NCBI RefSeq assembly: GCF_025499515.1
Contig: NZ_JAMKFA010000007.1
Coordinates: forward strand, 186,001 to 250,000
Direction: 5' to 3'
Length of the DNA stretch: 64,000 bases
Origin: Flavobacterium odoriferum
GTDB lineage: Bacteria > Bacteroidota > Bacteroidia > Flavobacteriales > Flavobacteriaceae
The translations under genes were made by a program, and so were the position numbers. The notes beneath the pieces were generated by a model. That model did not search any database. It was given only the letters and a program-made list of their open reading frames with translations, and was not told the DNA's origin. Below are positions 1 to 8,196 of this stretch, in pieces. Every line of letters starts with the position of its first letter. Position 1 is the first letter of the stretch.

Positions 1-152
1 AATAGTAAAAAAGGTAATCCTAAAGAAAAAACACTTAAAAACGGAAATGCTTTAGGTGCCAAAAACGGTAACGAGTAGGCAATAAATGTTACTATAGTTA
101 GCACTACATTTAAAAAAAACATTATTCTACTCAACCATGATTGCTTTCTCAT
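1..152 (-). CDS. Partial membrane protein, N-terminus only (possible endonuclease/exonuclease/phosphatase family)
   Basis: Reading frame that starts with ATG at 152 and runs off the left edge, so only about 50 residues are visible. It begins MRKQSWLSRIMFFLN and has two hydrophobic stretches (about residues 10-28 and 34-50) split by a Pro-containing turn, so it is probably an inner-membrane anchor. The ATG follows the stop codon of the rhomboid gene directly (TAAATG), so it is translated from the same mRNA. From memory, flavobacterial proteins with a similar two-helix N-terminus next to rhomboid genes carry a C-terminal endonuclease/exonuclease/phosphatase domain. That domain is outside the window, so the family name is inference. 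Confidence 0.6.
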   Translation of the reverse strand, partial: MRKQSWLSRIMFFLNVVLTIVTFIAYSLPFLAPKAFPFLSVFSLGLPFLL

Positions 153-1010
153 TTACTTTCCTGCTTTAAAAAGAAACTCTTTTTCTTCTTTTGTTAAACT
201 ATCATAGCCCGATTTGCTGATTTTATCTAAAATATCATCTATTTGTTTTTGAGTAAAATCTTTCTTTGATTCTGACGAATTTACAACATTTTTCATTGTA
301 TTACGATGTACTTTCTTAAAAGGTGTTTTCTTTTTAGGTTGAAACAAATTCGCAATAGCATTTAAAAACATTGAAAACGGCTTGGTTAAATCGGTTCCAG
401 ATTGCAATAATTTTATGTAGATAAATCCGAATAAAGCGCCACCAAGATGTGCTAAATGTCCACCAGTGTTATCTAACGGCATTTGAATTAAATCAACTAA
501 CAAAATCACAAAAGCCACGTGCCAAAGCTTCACAATTCCTATCAATGGAATACGTAACAACATAAAAGGTGCATAAGTAGCTGTAGCAATTAAAATAGCC
601 ATAATAGCACCACTCGCACCAACTAACAGACCCGCTTTTCCAATAAAAATGTAGGAAAGAACGAATGTAATTCCTGAGAAAATTCCACCTAAAACATACA
701 CGCCAAATAATTGCTTATCTGTAAAATAAGTACTAAATAATCTCCCAGAAAAATGAAGCACCATCAGATTAAAAATCAAATGTAAAAATCCGCCATGAAA
801 AAAGTTAAACGTAATTAATGTCCAAGGTGTTCTAATCAACATACCTAAATCAGAAGACAAAGCTATCCATGTTGGAATTTGGAATTTCCCAGCAGAAAAA
901 CTATAAAAAAACACCAACGAAAACAAGAAGAAACCAATGTTCCAAAAGATTAACTTTTGAACCATACCTCCTGTTTTGTATTGTAGTTTTAAATCGTCTA
1001 AAATGTTCAT
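153..1010 (-). CDS. Rhomboid family intramembrane serine protease (first of a tandem pair)
   Basis: Polytopic membrane protein of 285 aa. The catalytic serine motif GASGAIMA puts Ser at 133 and the partner histidine lies in HLAHLGGALFG (His188). The oxyanion-side motif HGGFLHLIFN includes Asn81. These are the hallmark residues of active rhomboids, which cleave transmembrane substrates within the bilayer. The last 80 residues are a soluble, charged cytoplasmic tail. It lies downstream of a second rhomboid and of mutL on the same strand. The substrate is unknown. Family assignment is secure. Confidence 0.93.
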   Translation of the reverse strand: MNILDDLKLQYKTGGMVQKLIFWNIGFFLFSLVFFYSFSAGKFQIPTWIALSSDLGMLIRTPWTLITFNFFHGGFLHLIFNLMVLHFSGRLFSTYFTDKQLFGVYVLGGIFSGITFVLSYIFIGKAGLLVGASGAIMAILIATATYAPFMLLRIPLIGIVKLWHVAFVILLVDLIQMPLDNTGGHLAHLGGALFGFIYIKLLQSGTDLTKPFSMFLNAIANLFQPKKKTPFKKVHRNTMKNVVNSSESKKDFTQKQIDDILDKISKSGYDSLTKEEKEFLFKAGK

Positions 1011-1049
1011 CTTTCTTTGTTCTTTTCTCTTTATTCTATCTTCTAAAAA

Positions 1050-1796
1050 CTATCTATCCCAACGGTTTTGATTGAACTGATTTTTCTTCCAATACCACAT
1101 CATAATAAATCCAATTAAAGCACCACCAACGTGAGCAAAATGAGCAATATTTCCACCAAAAAGACTAATTCCTGTTACTCCAGAAAACAAATCTAGCAAT
1201 ACTATTACAGGAACAAAGTATTTTGCTTTAACTGGTACAGGAATAAACATCATCATCAACTCCGCATTTGGAAACATAAAAGCAAAAGCAACTAATAAGC
1301 CATAAATAGCTCCAGAAGCTCCAACAGCTGGTGTTAGATAAGACGAATACATTTTTTCTAACTCACTTTGAGAAATAAATTCTAACCAAGTTGTGTCATA
1401 TTTTCCTTGATTTAGAAGTTCAATAATTTGTCCTTTATCAACATTATGAGATAGCAAAACATTTAATCCATCATGAAAATGATAATAATTTACTCCAGAA
1501 TGAATCAAAGCTGCTCCAATTCCACAAGAAAGATAAAAGAATAAAAACTTTTTTGCTCCCCAAAAATGTTCTAAGGCACTTCCAAACGAAACCAAAGCAA
1601 ACATATTAAAGAAAATATGCATCAAACTTCCGTGCATGAACATGTGCGTAATGGGTTGCCAAAATTTAAAACCATCGCTTTCAAAATAATGTAGCGATAA
1701 TAATTCATTGGCTTGTGGCACAAAATAACTTCCTATAAAAAATAAAACGTTAATAATTAATAACTGTTTTACGGTGTCGGTCATATTATTCATCAT
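1050..1796 (-). CDS. Rhomboid family intramembrane serine protease (second of the pair)
   Basis: Protein of 248 aa with catalytic Ser161 in GASGAIYG, His222 in HFAHVGGALIG, and HGSLMHIFFN near residue 55. Unlike its neighbour it has a roughly 50-residue soluble insertion (about 105-155) between two membrane helices and almost no C-terminal tail. Its ATG overlaps the mutL stop codon (ATGA, 4 bp), so translation is coupled to mutL. The insertion and tail differences argue that the two rhomboids are not recent duplicates and may cleave different substrates. Confidence 0.93.
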   Translation of the reverse strand: MMNNMTDTVKQLLIINVLFFIGSYFVPQANELLSLHYFESDGFKFWQPITHMFMHGSLMHIFFNMFALVSFGSALEHFWGAKKFLFFYLSCGIGAALIHSGVNYYHFHDGLNVLLSHNVDKGQIIELLNQGKYDTTWLEFISQSELEKMYSSYLTPAVGASGAIYGLLVAFAFMFPNAELMMMFIPVPVKAKYFVPVIVLLDLFSGVTGISLFGGNIAHFAHVGGALIGFIMMWYWKKNQFNQNRWDR

Positions 1797-3649
1797 AGAG
1801 CAAATCTTTTATCTAAATCTTCTACCGTTAAGGTAATAAATGTGGGTTTTTGAAAAGGAGAAACATTCGGATCTTTACAAGCAAATAACGAATTTACCAA
1901 ATTCTCTTGCTCTTTAACCGTTAAATACGTCCCTGTTTTTACCGCCATACTTTTTGCCATCGATTTGGCAATGCTATCGCTTTGTGAAAAGCTACTTTCC
2001 GGAATTTCGTTTTGTAAATTACTAATTAATTCTTCTAGAACAATCGAAACTTCGCTTTCAGCCATTCCAATTGGCAATCCCGAAATCTGAACTGAATCGC
2101 AATTGAAAGCATCAAAAACAAATCCTGTATTTTCTAAAGATGATTGTAATTCATTTAGCAAAACCATTTCTTCCGAAGAAAAATACAATTCCAAAGGAAA
2201 CAACAATTGTTGACTCGATGCTTTTTGAACCGTAATGTTTGTCAGAAATTGTTCGTATAACACACGTTGGTGCGCTCTACCTTGATCAATTACTAGCATA
2301 CCTGATTTTATAGCACTTACGATATATTTTTTATGAATTTGATACGTTGAAGAAGATTTTGTTTCCTCAACCTCATCATCAAATAATTTTCCAGTTACTT
2401 CTTCGCTTTCAAATGAAAACTGTTCTAATTCTTGTGTGTCCTGCTTTAATCCAACATACAAACTTTCCCAACTTGCTGTTGACTGTTCTCTCTTATAACT
2501 TCCAAAAGAAGAAAGCGATTTCGCTGCAGGTTTATCATTGGCAAACGGATTAAAACTAGAATCCACCTGAATCGTAGGAAAATCGGCTTCTTTATCTTTG
2601 TATTGATATGGTGTATCTAAATTGGAATCACGTTCAAAATCTAAAACTGGCGCCACATTAAACTGACCTAAACTATGTTTTACAGCCGAACGCAAAATAG
2701 CATATAACGAATGTTCATCGTCGAACTTGATTTCGGTTTTAGTAGGATGAATATTGATATCAATGGTATGAGGTGGCACTTGCAAATACAAGAAATAACT
2801 TGGTTGATTGCCTTCTTTGAGCAAACCTTCATACGCATTCATAATAGCATGATGCAAATAGGCACTTTTGATGTATCTATCGTTTACAAAGAAAAACTGT
2901 TCGCCTCTACTCTTCTTAGCGAATTCTGGTTTTCCTACAAATCCTGTGATATTGATTAATTCTGTTTCTTCTGAAACGGGTACTAATTTTTCATTGGTTT
3001 TTCCACCAAAAATATTTACTATTCTTTGACGATAATTTGAACTTGGTAAATTATACAACTCACTTCCGTTATGAATCAACGTAAATGAAATCGACGGATG
3101 TGCCATCGCTACACGCTGAAATTCATCCATCACATGACGAAATTCTACCGTTTCCGATTTCAAGAAATTTCTTCGTGCAGGAATATTAAAAAAGAGGTTT
3201 TTTACAGCAAACGAAGTTCCTTTTGGTAAAACAGCCACTTCTTGAGTTACTAATTTACTGCCTTCAATTACGATATGAGTTCCTAATTCTTCCTGATCTT
3301 GTTTGGTTTTCATTTCTACATGCGCAATTGCGGCAATAGAAGCCAATGCTTCACCACGAAAACCTTTGGTATGTAAATCAAATAAATCTTCCGCTTGACG
3401 AATTTTAGAAGTAGCATGACGCTCGAAACACAAACGTGCATCAGTTGTATTCATACCTAAACCGTTATCGATAACTTGAACTAAGGTTTTACCTGCTTCC
3501 TTAACTATTAATTTGATATCGGTAGCTTTAGCATCAACGGCATTTTCCAACAACTCTTTTACTACAGAAGCAGGTCGTTGAACTACTTCTCCAGCAGCAA
3601 TCTGATTGGCAACATGATCGGGTAAAAGTTGAATTATACTTGCAGCCAT
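1793..3649 (-). CDS. mutL: DNA mismatch repair protein MutL
   Basis: Protein of 618 aa. The GHKL ATPase N-terminus is intact: ELLENAVDA (Mg/ATP-binding Asn near 36), DNGLGM (about 60) and GFRGEALASI (about 96-105). A poorly conserved linker (about 340-430) precedes the C-terminal dimerisation domain. In that domain the endonuclease motif normally written DQHAxxE is DQGRAHQRVLYE (about 455), and the usual C-x-H zinc ligands near the C-terminus are replaced by SPFQKP. The nick-making activity may therefore be altered or absent. The gene overlaps the upstream small membrane gene by 1 nt (TAATG) and the downstream rhomboid by 4 nt. It acts with MutS in post-replicative repair. Confidence 0.97.
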   Translation of the reverse strand: MAASIIQLLPDHVANQIAAGEVVQRPASVVKELLENAVDAKATDIKLIVKEAGKTLVQVIDNGLGMNTTDARLCFERHATSKIRQAEDLFDLHTKGFRGEALASIAAIAHVEMKTKQDQEELGTHIVIEGSKLVTQEVAVLPKGTSFAVKNLFFNIPARRNFLKSETVEFRHVMDEFQRVAMAHPSISFTLIHNGSELYNLPSSNYRQRIVNIFGGKTNEKLVPVSEETELINITGFVGKPEFAKKSRGEQFFFVNDRYIKSAYLHHAIMNAYEGLLKEGNQPSYFLYLQVPPHTIDINIHPTKTEIKFDDEHSLYAILRSAVKHSLGQFNVAPVLDFERDSNLDTPYQYKDKEADFPTIQVDSSFNPFANDKPAAKSLSSFGSYKREQSTASWESLYVGLKQDTQELEQFSFESEEVTGKLFDDEVEETKSSSTYQIHKKYIVSAIKSGMLVIDQGRAHQRVLYEQFLTNITVQKASSQQLLFPLELYFSSEEMVLLNELQSSLENTGFVFDAFNCDSVQISGLPIGMAESEVSIVLEELISNLQNEIPESSFSQSDSIAKSMAKSMAVKTGTYLTVKEQENLVNSLFACKDPNVSPFQKPTFITLTVEDLDKRFAL

Positions 3650-3939
3650 TATTTTCTTCTAAAAATGGAAAAATCAAAATCGATGATAAAGAAAAAAATC
3701 AATACTAAAATTAATGCGATTACAATTACTCTAGTATTAAATGATCTGTTTTTTCTATTTCTACTTTCATCTCTAGCATCTTTCCAATGCGCTCTAAAAT
3801 CATTGTAACTAACCGTTTCTCTATCACGACGAATTGCCGAATCAAAATCAAATGGATTATCAACGGTTTTTCCTTGATAATGTCTTGGTGTATAGTTGAA
3901 CTGCTTATTTTTTTGCAATTTGAATAAACTCTTTCTCAT
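3649..3939 (-). CDS. Small single-pass membrane protein of unknown function
   Basis: Protein of 96 aa if translation starts at the ATG at 3939 (MRKSLFKLQKNKQFNYTPRHY). Upstream in-frame codons would add 22 residues but pass through a -7-like promoter box, so the shorter form is preferred. The N-terminal two thirds is basic and polar. One hydrophobic helix near the C-terminus (about 70-90) is followed by FRRK, predicting a tail-anchored or single-pass protein. From memory, relatives in flavobacteria are often labelled riboflavin synthase subunit beta, but nothing in the sequence resembles that enzyme and the label probably leaked from the adjacent ribH. It is first in the mutL-rhomboid transcription unit. 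Confidence 0.85.
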   Translation of the reverse strand: MRKSLFKLQKNKQFNYTPRHYQGKTVDNPFDFDSAIRRDRETVSYNDFRAHWKDARDESRNRKNRSFNTRVIVIALILVLIFFFIIDFDFSIFRRK

Positions 3940-3957
3940 GGTAATCACTTTAATTTT

Positions 3958-3965
3958 CAAATTTA
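3958..3965 (-). promoter_or_regulatory. Promoter -7 box for the mutL operon
   Basis: TAAATTTG on the minus strand matches the Bacteroidota -7 consensus TANNTTTG. It lies 18 nt before the ATG at 3939 and just downstream of the ribH terminator. No TTG is found at the expected -33 distance. Confidence 0.5.
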
Positions 3966-4004
3966 CTGATTTTTGTCGTGTAAATCTGTAATTTTTTGTT
4001 AACA

Positions 4005-4034
4005 AAAAATCCCGCTTAAAAAAACGGGATTTTT
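4005..4034 (-). terminator. Rho-independent terminator after ribH
   Basis: Inverted repeat AAAAATCCCG / CGGGATTTTT with a 10-nt loop, giving a T-run on the minus strand. It separates the TPR-ribH unit from the mutL unit. Confidence 0.85.
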
Positions 4035-4057
4035 ATTATTTCTATTTGAATTTAGAA

Positions 4058-4543
4058 CTATTTATTATTCAAATCTACCATTTTTATTGCTGCAATTGCT
4101 GCCTCAACACCTTTGTTACCATGCTTTCCACCACTTCTGTCAAGTGATTGTTGCATGTTATTATCTGTTAACACACAAAAAATAGTTGGTACATCATACA
4201 AAAGGTTTAAATCTTTCATACCTTGTGTTACACCTTCGCAAACGAATTCAAAATGCATCGTTTCACCTTTGATAACACATCCTATCACAATTACTGCATC
4301 TAACTCCAGTTTTTCGTGCATTTGACGTGCTCCAAAAATCAGTTCAAAACTTCCTGGAACATTCCATCGTGTGATATTTTCCGGTAAAGCACCGCAATCT
4401 GTTAAGGCTGTAAAAGCACCATTATACAACCCTTCTGTAACTTGCTCGTTCCATTCTGAAACAACAATCCCAAACCGAAAATCTTTCGCGTTTGGGATTG
4501 TGTTTTTATCGTAATTGGATAAATTTTTGTTTTCTGTTGCCAT
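4058..4543 (-). CDS. ribH: 6,7-dimethyl-8-ribityllumazine synthase
   Basis: Protein of 161 aa, the normal size for the family. It condenses 5-amino-6-ribitylamino-uracil with 3,4-dihydroxy-2-butanone 4-phosphate, the penultimate step of riboflavin synthesis, usually as an icosahedral or pentameric assembly. Diagnostic segments are the N-terminal FGIVVSEWNE, the substrate loop VPGSFELIFGAR, VIVIGCVIKGETMHFE with the catalytic-region His, and a C-terminal NKGVEAA segment. It sits 2 nt downstream of the TPR gene and is followed by a terminator. Other rib genes are not in the window. Confidence 0.97.
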   Translation of the reverse strand: MATENKNLSNYDKNTIPNAKDFRFGIVVSEWNEQVTEGLYNGAFTALTDCGALPENITRWNVPGSFELIFGARQMHEKLELDAVIVIGCVIKGETMHFEFVCEGVTQGMKDLNLLYDVPTIFCVLTDNNMQQSLDRSGGKHGNKGVEAAIAAIKMVDLNNK

Positions 4544-4545
4544 TC

Positions 4546-5325
4546 TTATTCTGTCATTGCAATGAAAGCATCAATATTCATTCCTTCTTTCGAAGTTTCG
4601 TATTTTTCTTTAATTTCTACAAATAATTTATGTGCTTCTGCTTTTTTACCTGCAGCTAAATTTAACTGAGCCGCTTTTAACAAATATCTTGGAGTTGTAA
4701 AATCATTTTCAGAAGCTTCAGCTGCTTTTTTGTAATACGAAATTGCATCGTCAACTTTATTTGTTTCAGAAAAAGCATCACCAATTGCTCCTAAAGCTAA
4801 TGGTTTTAAAATAGCATCATCGGATTTGAAATTTTCTAAATAGGTAATAGCATTTTTAAAATCTCCTAAGTTCAAGTAAGCCATACCTGCATAGTAATTT
4901 GCTAAATTTCCTGCAGATGTACCAGCATATTGTTCAGCAATTCCAACAAAACCTAATTTCCCTTCACCACCTTTTAACGCTAAGTTATATAAAGAATCTG
5001 GTTTCGCTGTAGCATCTACTGCTTGTTGAAAATATTGTTGTGCTTGAAAAATTTCATTGTTTGCTTTCGCTTCTTTTTCTTCAACAACATATTTATTATA
5101 CAAAACGTAACCGATAGTAGCAATTGCAATTGCACCAACGATTCCTAAAATCATTTTTTGATTTTTAGCAACCCAGTCTTCCGTTTTAGATGCTGTTTCA
5201 TCTAATGTATTGAAAACTTCAGCGGTTGTACTATCTGTAGTATCAATTACTTCTTCTAATTCGTTTTCAACTTTAGCTTCTTCTGGTTTTGGAGCTTTGT
5301 ATCCTCTTTTGTTATATGTTGCCAT
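4546..5325 (-). CDS. Membrane-anchored tetratricopeptide repeat protein
   Basis: Protein of 259 aa. An acidic, low-complexity cytoplasmic N-terminus (1-57) is followed by a single transmembrane helix (about 58-80, MILGIVGAIAIATIGYVLY). The rest is alpha-helical with TPR-like pairs, the clearest being GNLANYYAGMAYLNLGDF and a second around residues 180-240. The layout (cytoplasmic tail, one helix, TPR outside) resembles the YfgM type of envelope chaperone-associated protein; that comparison is inference. It is translated together with ribH. Confidence 0.85.
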   Translation of the reverse strand: MATYNKRGYKAPKPEEAKVENELEEVIDTTDSTTAEVFNTLDETASKTEDWVAKNQKMILGIVGAIAIATIGYVLYNKYVVEEKEAKANNEIFQAQQYFQQAVDATAKPDSLYNLALKGGEGKLGFVGIAEQYAGTSAGNLANYYAGMAYLNLGDFKNAITYLENFKSDDAILKPLALGAIGDAFSETNKVDDAISYYKKAAEASENDFTTPRYLLKAAQLNLAAGKKAEAHKLFVEIKEKYETSKEGMNIDAFIAMTE

Positions 5326-5347
5326 TTATATTAAATTTAATGAGGTG

Positions 5348-5355
5348 CAAAAATA
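5348..5355 (-). promoter_or_regulatory. -7 box for the TPR-ribH unit
   Basis: TATTTTTG on the minus strand, 22 nt before the TPR start codon. No clear TTG upstream. It is divergent from the recF -7 box about 55 bp away. Confidence 0.45.
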
Positions 5356-5410
5356 TAATTTTTATTAAAATTAAAAACCATTTTAGTATATATTTTTAAC
5401 AAATTCGATT

Positions 5411-5418
5411 TACTTTTG
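5411..5418 (+). promoter_or_regulatory. -7 box for recF
   Basis: TACTTTTG fits TANNTTTG. It lies 42 nt before the GTG start preferred here and overlaps an alternative upstream TTG codon, which argues against using that TTG. Confidence 0.5.
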
Positions 5419-5460
5419 CATAAAGTCCTATTTTTAGTCCAAAATCAAAGTATATTTATT

Positions 5461-6540
5461 GTGTTTTTAAAACAATTATCGCTTTTTAACTACAAAAATT
5501 TAGCTCAAATCGAATTTGATTTTGACGCTAAGATTAATTGTTTTGTAGGGAAAAACGGCGTTGGAAAAACTAATATTTTAGATGCAATATATCATTTGGC
5601 TTATGGCAAAAGCTATTTCAACCCTTTAGCAGTTCAAAATATCAAACATGGCGAAGAGTTTTTCGTGATAGATGCTTTACTTGAAAAAAACGGCAAAGAA
5701 GAAAAAATTGTTTGCAGCTTAAAAAAAGGACAAAAAAAAACCATCAAACGAAACGGCAAAGTCTATGAAAAACTTTCCGAACATTTAGGCTTAATTCCGT
5801 TAGTGATTATTTCGCCTTCTGATGCGGATTTAATTGTGGAAGGAAGCGAAACACGCAGAAAATTTATCGATAGCGTTATTGCAACTTTAGATAGCTCTTA
5901 TTTACAATTGCTGATTCAATACCAAAAAACGTTAGCGCAACGAAATGCATTATTAAAGTATTTCGCTTTGAATCAGACTTTTGATGCGGATAATTTATCA
6001 ATTTATAACGAACAATTAAGCAATTCCGGGCAATTAATTTTCGAAAAAAGAAAGCAATTTCTAGCCGATTTTATTCCAATTTTCGAAAAACATCACACCA
6101 ATATTTCAGGCGGAAATGAAAAAGTTGCTTTAAAATACGAAAGTCAATTATTTGAAAAAGATTTAATGTCACTTTTAGAAGAATCGCTACAAAAAGACCG
6201 AATTATTCAATATACTAGCGCTGGAATTCATAAAGATGATTTGGTTTTTGAAATAGATGGTTTCCCGATTAAGAAATTTGGTTCGCAAGGCCAACAGAAA
6301 TCATTTTTGATTGCTTTAAAATTGGCACAATTCGAATTCATGAAAAAACAAAGTGGCGAATTACCAATCCTTCTTTTTGATGATATTTTCGATAAATTAG
6401 ACGAAACACGTGTACAAAAAATTGTGACCATGGTAAATGATGCCGTTTTTGGACAAATTTTTATTTCTGATACTCATGCAGAACGAACGGAAATGATCAT
6501 TAAAGAAACACATCAATCATATAAAATATTTCAAATTTAA
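5461..6540 (+). CDS. recF: DNA replication and repair protein RecF
   Basis: SMC-like ATPase of 359 aa that binds ssDNA-dsDNA gaps and helps load RecA. GTG at 5461 is chosen because it gives the family-typical N-terminus (M)[12 protein letters not shown]; an upstream in-frame TTG at 5416 would add 15 unrelated residues and lies on the promoter. Walker A is GKNGVGKTN (about 30-38), the signature region is GSQGQQKS (about 272), and Walker B is [12 protein letters not shown] (about 303). The end SDTHAER fits the RecF H-loop. It is transcribed divergently from the TPR gene and ahead of murB. Confidence 0.95.
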   Translation: MFLKQLSLFNYKNLAQIEFDFDAKINCFVGKNGVGKTNILDAIYHLAYGKSYFNPLAVQNIKHGEEFFVIDALLEKNGKEEKIVCSLKKGQKKTIKRNGKVYEKLSEHLGLIPLVIISPSDADLIVEGSETRRKFIDSVIATLDSSYLQLLIQYQKTLAQRNALLKYFALNQTFDADNLSIYNEQLSNSGQLIFEKRKQFLADFIPIFEKHHTNISGGNEKVALKYESQLFEKDLMSLLEESLQKDRIIQYTSAGIHKDDLVFEIDGFPIKKFGSQGQQKSFLIALKLAQFEFMKKQSGELPILLFDDIFDKLDETRVQKIVTMVNDAVFGQIFISDTHAERTEMIIKETHQSYKIFQI

Positions 6541-6614
6541 TGTTGGAAGATGGATGATGGAAGCTGGAAGTTTAGAATTTGATTTGTGAAAACTCGTGAA
6601 ATTCGTGTTTGTTT

Positions 6615-6644
6615 TTGTAATTTCTGCTATATACATTACATTTG
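6615..6644 (+). promoter_or_regulatory. Promoter for murB
   Basis: TTG (6615-6617), 19-nt spacer, then TACATTTG (6637-6644): a full match to the Flavobacterium-type promoter. It ends 15 nt before the murB ATG. Confidence 0.75.
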
Positions 6645-6659
6645 AAAAAAATTATTCTA

Positions 6660-7667
6660 ATGAATATTCAAACCAATTTCTCTCTAAAAAAATACAATAC
6701 TTTTGGAATTGAAGCCAAAGCCAAACAATTTGTTTCGGTAAGTTCGATTACAGAATTGAAAGAAGTGTTGACAAAAAACGACGATATTTTTATTTTGGGC
6801 GGTGGAAGCAATATGCTTTTGACGCAGGACATCGAAAAAATAGTTGTTCACGTGAATTTAAAAGGAAGAGAAATTGTTGAAGAAAACGATGATTTTGCCA
6901 TTGTAAAAGCGCAAGCTGGTGAAAACTGGCACGAATTTGTACTTTGGTGTATTGACCAAAATTTCGGTGGAATTGAGAATTTATCGTTGATTCCAGGAAA
7001 CGTTGGTACAACTCCAATTCAAAATATTGGCGCTTATGGTGTCGAAATTAAAGACACGATGTTTTCGTGCGATGCTTTGAATTTGAAAACATTAGAAATT
7101 GAAACTTTCACTAATGCACAATGCAAATTTGAATACCGTGAAAGCGTGTTCAAAAACGAATTGAAAAATCAATATATTATCACTTCAGTTTGTTTCAAAT
7201 TGACTAAGAAAAACCACAAAGTTTCTACTACGTATGGAGCAATTGAAACCGAATTACAACATCAAAACATACAAAATCCAACATTAAAAGACGTTAGCAA
7301 CGCTGTAATCGCCATTCGTCAAAGTAAATTACCTGATCCAAAAGAATTAGGCAATAGCGGAAGTTTCTTTAAAAATCCAATTATTGCAAAAGAAGCCTAC
7401 GAAAAAGTAAAAGCACTTCATCCCGAAATGCCACATTATGTAGTTTCTGAAACCGAAGTAAAAGTTCCTGCTGGTTGGTTAATTGAACAAGCTGGTTTTA
7501 AAGGAAAACGTTTTGGTGATGCTGGAGTTCATAAAAATCAAGCCTTGGTTTTAGTGAATTATGGAACGGCAACTGGAGCTGAAATTGTAGCCCTTTCGAG
7601 AAATATTCAACAAACGATTTTAGAAAAATTTGGAATTGCAATAGAAGCGGAAGTGAATATTATTTAG
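6660..7667 (+). CDS. murB: UDP-N-acetylenolpyruvoylglucosamine reductase
   Basis: FAD-dependent enzyme of 335 aa that reduces UDP-GlcNAc-enolpyruvate to UDP-MurNAc in cytoplasmic peptidoglycan synthesis. ATG at 6660 starts MNIQTNFSLKKYNTFGIEA, the usual N-terminus. FAD-binding segments ILGGGSNML and SLIPGNVGTTPIQNIGAYGVE (residues near 110-125) are present. Catalytic-region motifs follow: EYRESVFK, GNSGSFFKNPI with the catalytic Ser, and AGWLIEQAGFKG. The length and long C-terminus fit a type I MurB. Its TAG stop codon is the first part of a 7-bp repeat array. Confidence 0.97.
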   Translation: MNIQTNFSLKKYNTFGIEAKAKQFVSVSSITELKEVLTKNDDIFILGGGSNMLLTQDIEKIVVHVNLKGREIVEENDDFAIVKAQAGENWHEFVLWCIDQNFGGIENLSLIPGNVGTTPIQNIGAYGVEIKDTMFSCDALNLKTLEIETFTNAQCKFEYRESVFKNELKNQYIITSVCFKLTKKNHKVSTTYGAIETELQHQNIQNPTLKDVSNAVIAIRQSKLPDPKELGNSGSFFKNPIIAKEAYEKVKALHPEMPHYVVSETEVKVPAGWLIEQAGFKGKRFGDAGVHKNQALVLVNYGTATGAEIVALSRNIQQTILEKFGIAIEAEVNII

Positions 7668-7697
7668 TTGGGAGTTGGGAGAAGGAAGTTGGGAGTT
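7666..7697. repeat. Heptanucleotide repeat (AGTTGGG-type)
   Basis: Units AGTTGGG, AGTTGGG, AGAAGGA, AGTTGGG and a partial AGTT with a period of 7, starting inside the murB stop codon. The same unit is repeated inside lipB at 55994-56020, and a looser relative (TGGAAGATGGATGATGGAAG) follows recF near 6543. Confidence 0.85.
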
Positions 7698-7927
7698 TAA
7701 AATCTTGGCGTGCTTTTTTAAACACATAGACACATTAGATTTGCTTTGTGTTGATTTTAGGCATTTCACTTTTCATAGGCAACATAAGAAATCCGCTTAA
7801 ATCTGCGTTTTGTATTAGCAAATCTGTTTCATCCGCGTGCTAATCTTTTTCAACTTAAAGATTTCTTAAATTTATTCAATCTGTGTTCCAAAAATTTTGA
7901 ATTTGTTTTTTGAGATTTGTTCGGAAT
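7698..7927. other. Intergenic stretch without a gene
   Basis: The 313 bases between murB and the next gene hold the 7-bp repeat array at the left and a promoter at the right. Between them are phrases such as AAATCCGCTTAAATCTGCG and ATCCGCGTGCTAATC that look like decayed dispersed repeats. I see no coding frame, no strong hairpin and no RNA gene. Confidence 0.6.
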
Positions 7928-7961
7928 TTGGGATTTGTTATTTGGATTTTAATTAATTTTG
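7928..7961 (+). promoter_or_regulatory. Promoter for the Cys-protein/glycosyltransferase/sigma unit
   Basis: TAATTTTG (7954-7961) is an exact -7 box 19 nt before the ATG at 7981. A TTG at 7928-7930 gives a 23-nt spacer; another at 7935 gives 16. Confidence 0.55.
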
Positions 7962-7980
7962 CAGTTCAAAATAAAAAAAG

Positions 7981-8184
7981 ATGAAACTTGTATTATTTAC
8001 CATTGGACTTTTAGGTCTTGCGTTTGCAGGAATCGCGATAAAAATTTGGGCAAAAAAAGACGGAAAATTTGCAGGAACTTGTGCTAGCCAAAGTCCGTTT
8101 TTGAATAAAGATGGAGAAAACTGTAGTTACTGCGGAAAAACTCCTGAACAAATGAAAGACTGCAACGAAGAATCGCACGCATAA
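7981..8184 (+). CDS. Small membrane-anchored Cys-containing protein
   Basis: Protein of 67 aa. A hydrophobic N-terminal helix (2-24) is followed by a short exported or cytosolic tail with four cysteines in the order C-x15-C-x2-C-x8-C (TCASQSPFLNK..NCSYCGKTPEQMKDC). The Cys pattern suggests a small metal- or disulfide-stabilised knuckle. There is no lipobox. It is 12 nt upstream of the glycosyltransferase and shares its promoter. Function unknown; I recall similar proteins in Flavobacterium labelled only as membrane or secreted protein. Confidence 0.85.
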   Translation: MKLVLFTIGLLGLAFAGIAIKIWAKKDGKFAGTCASQSPFLNKDGENCSYCGKTPEQMKDCNEESHA

Positions 8185-8196
8185 TTTTATCCATTT

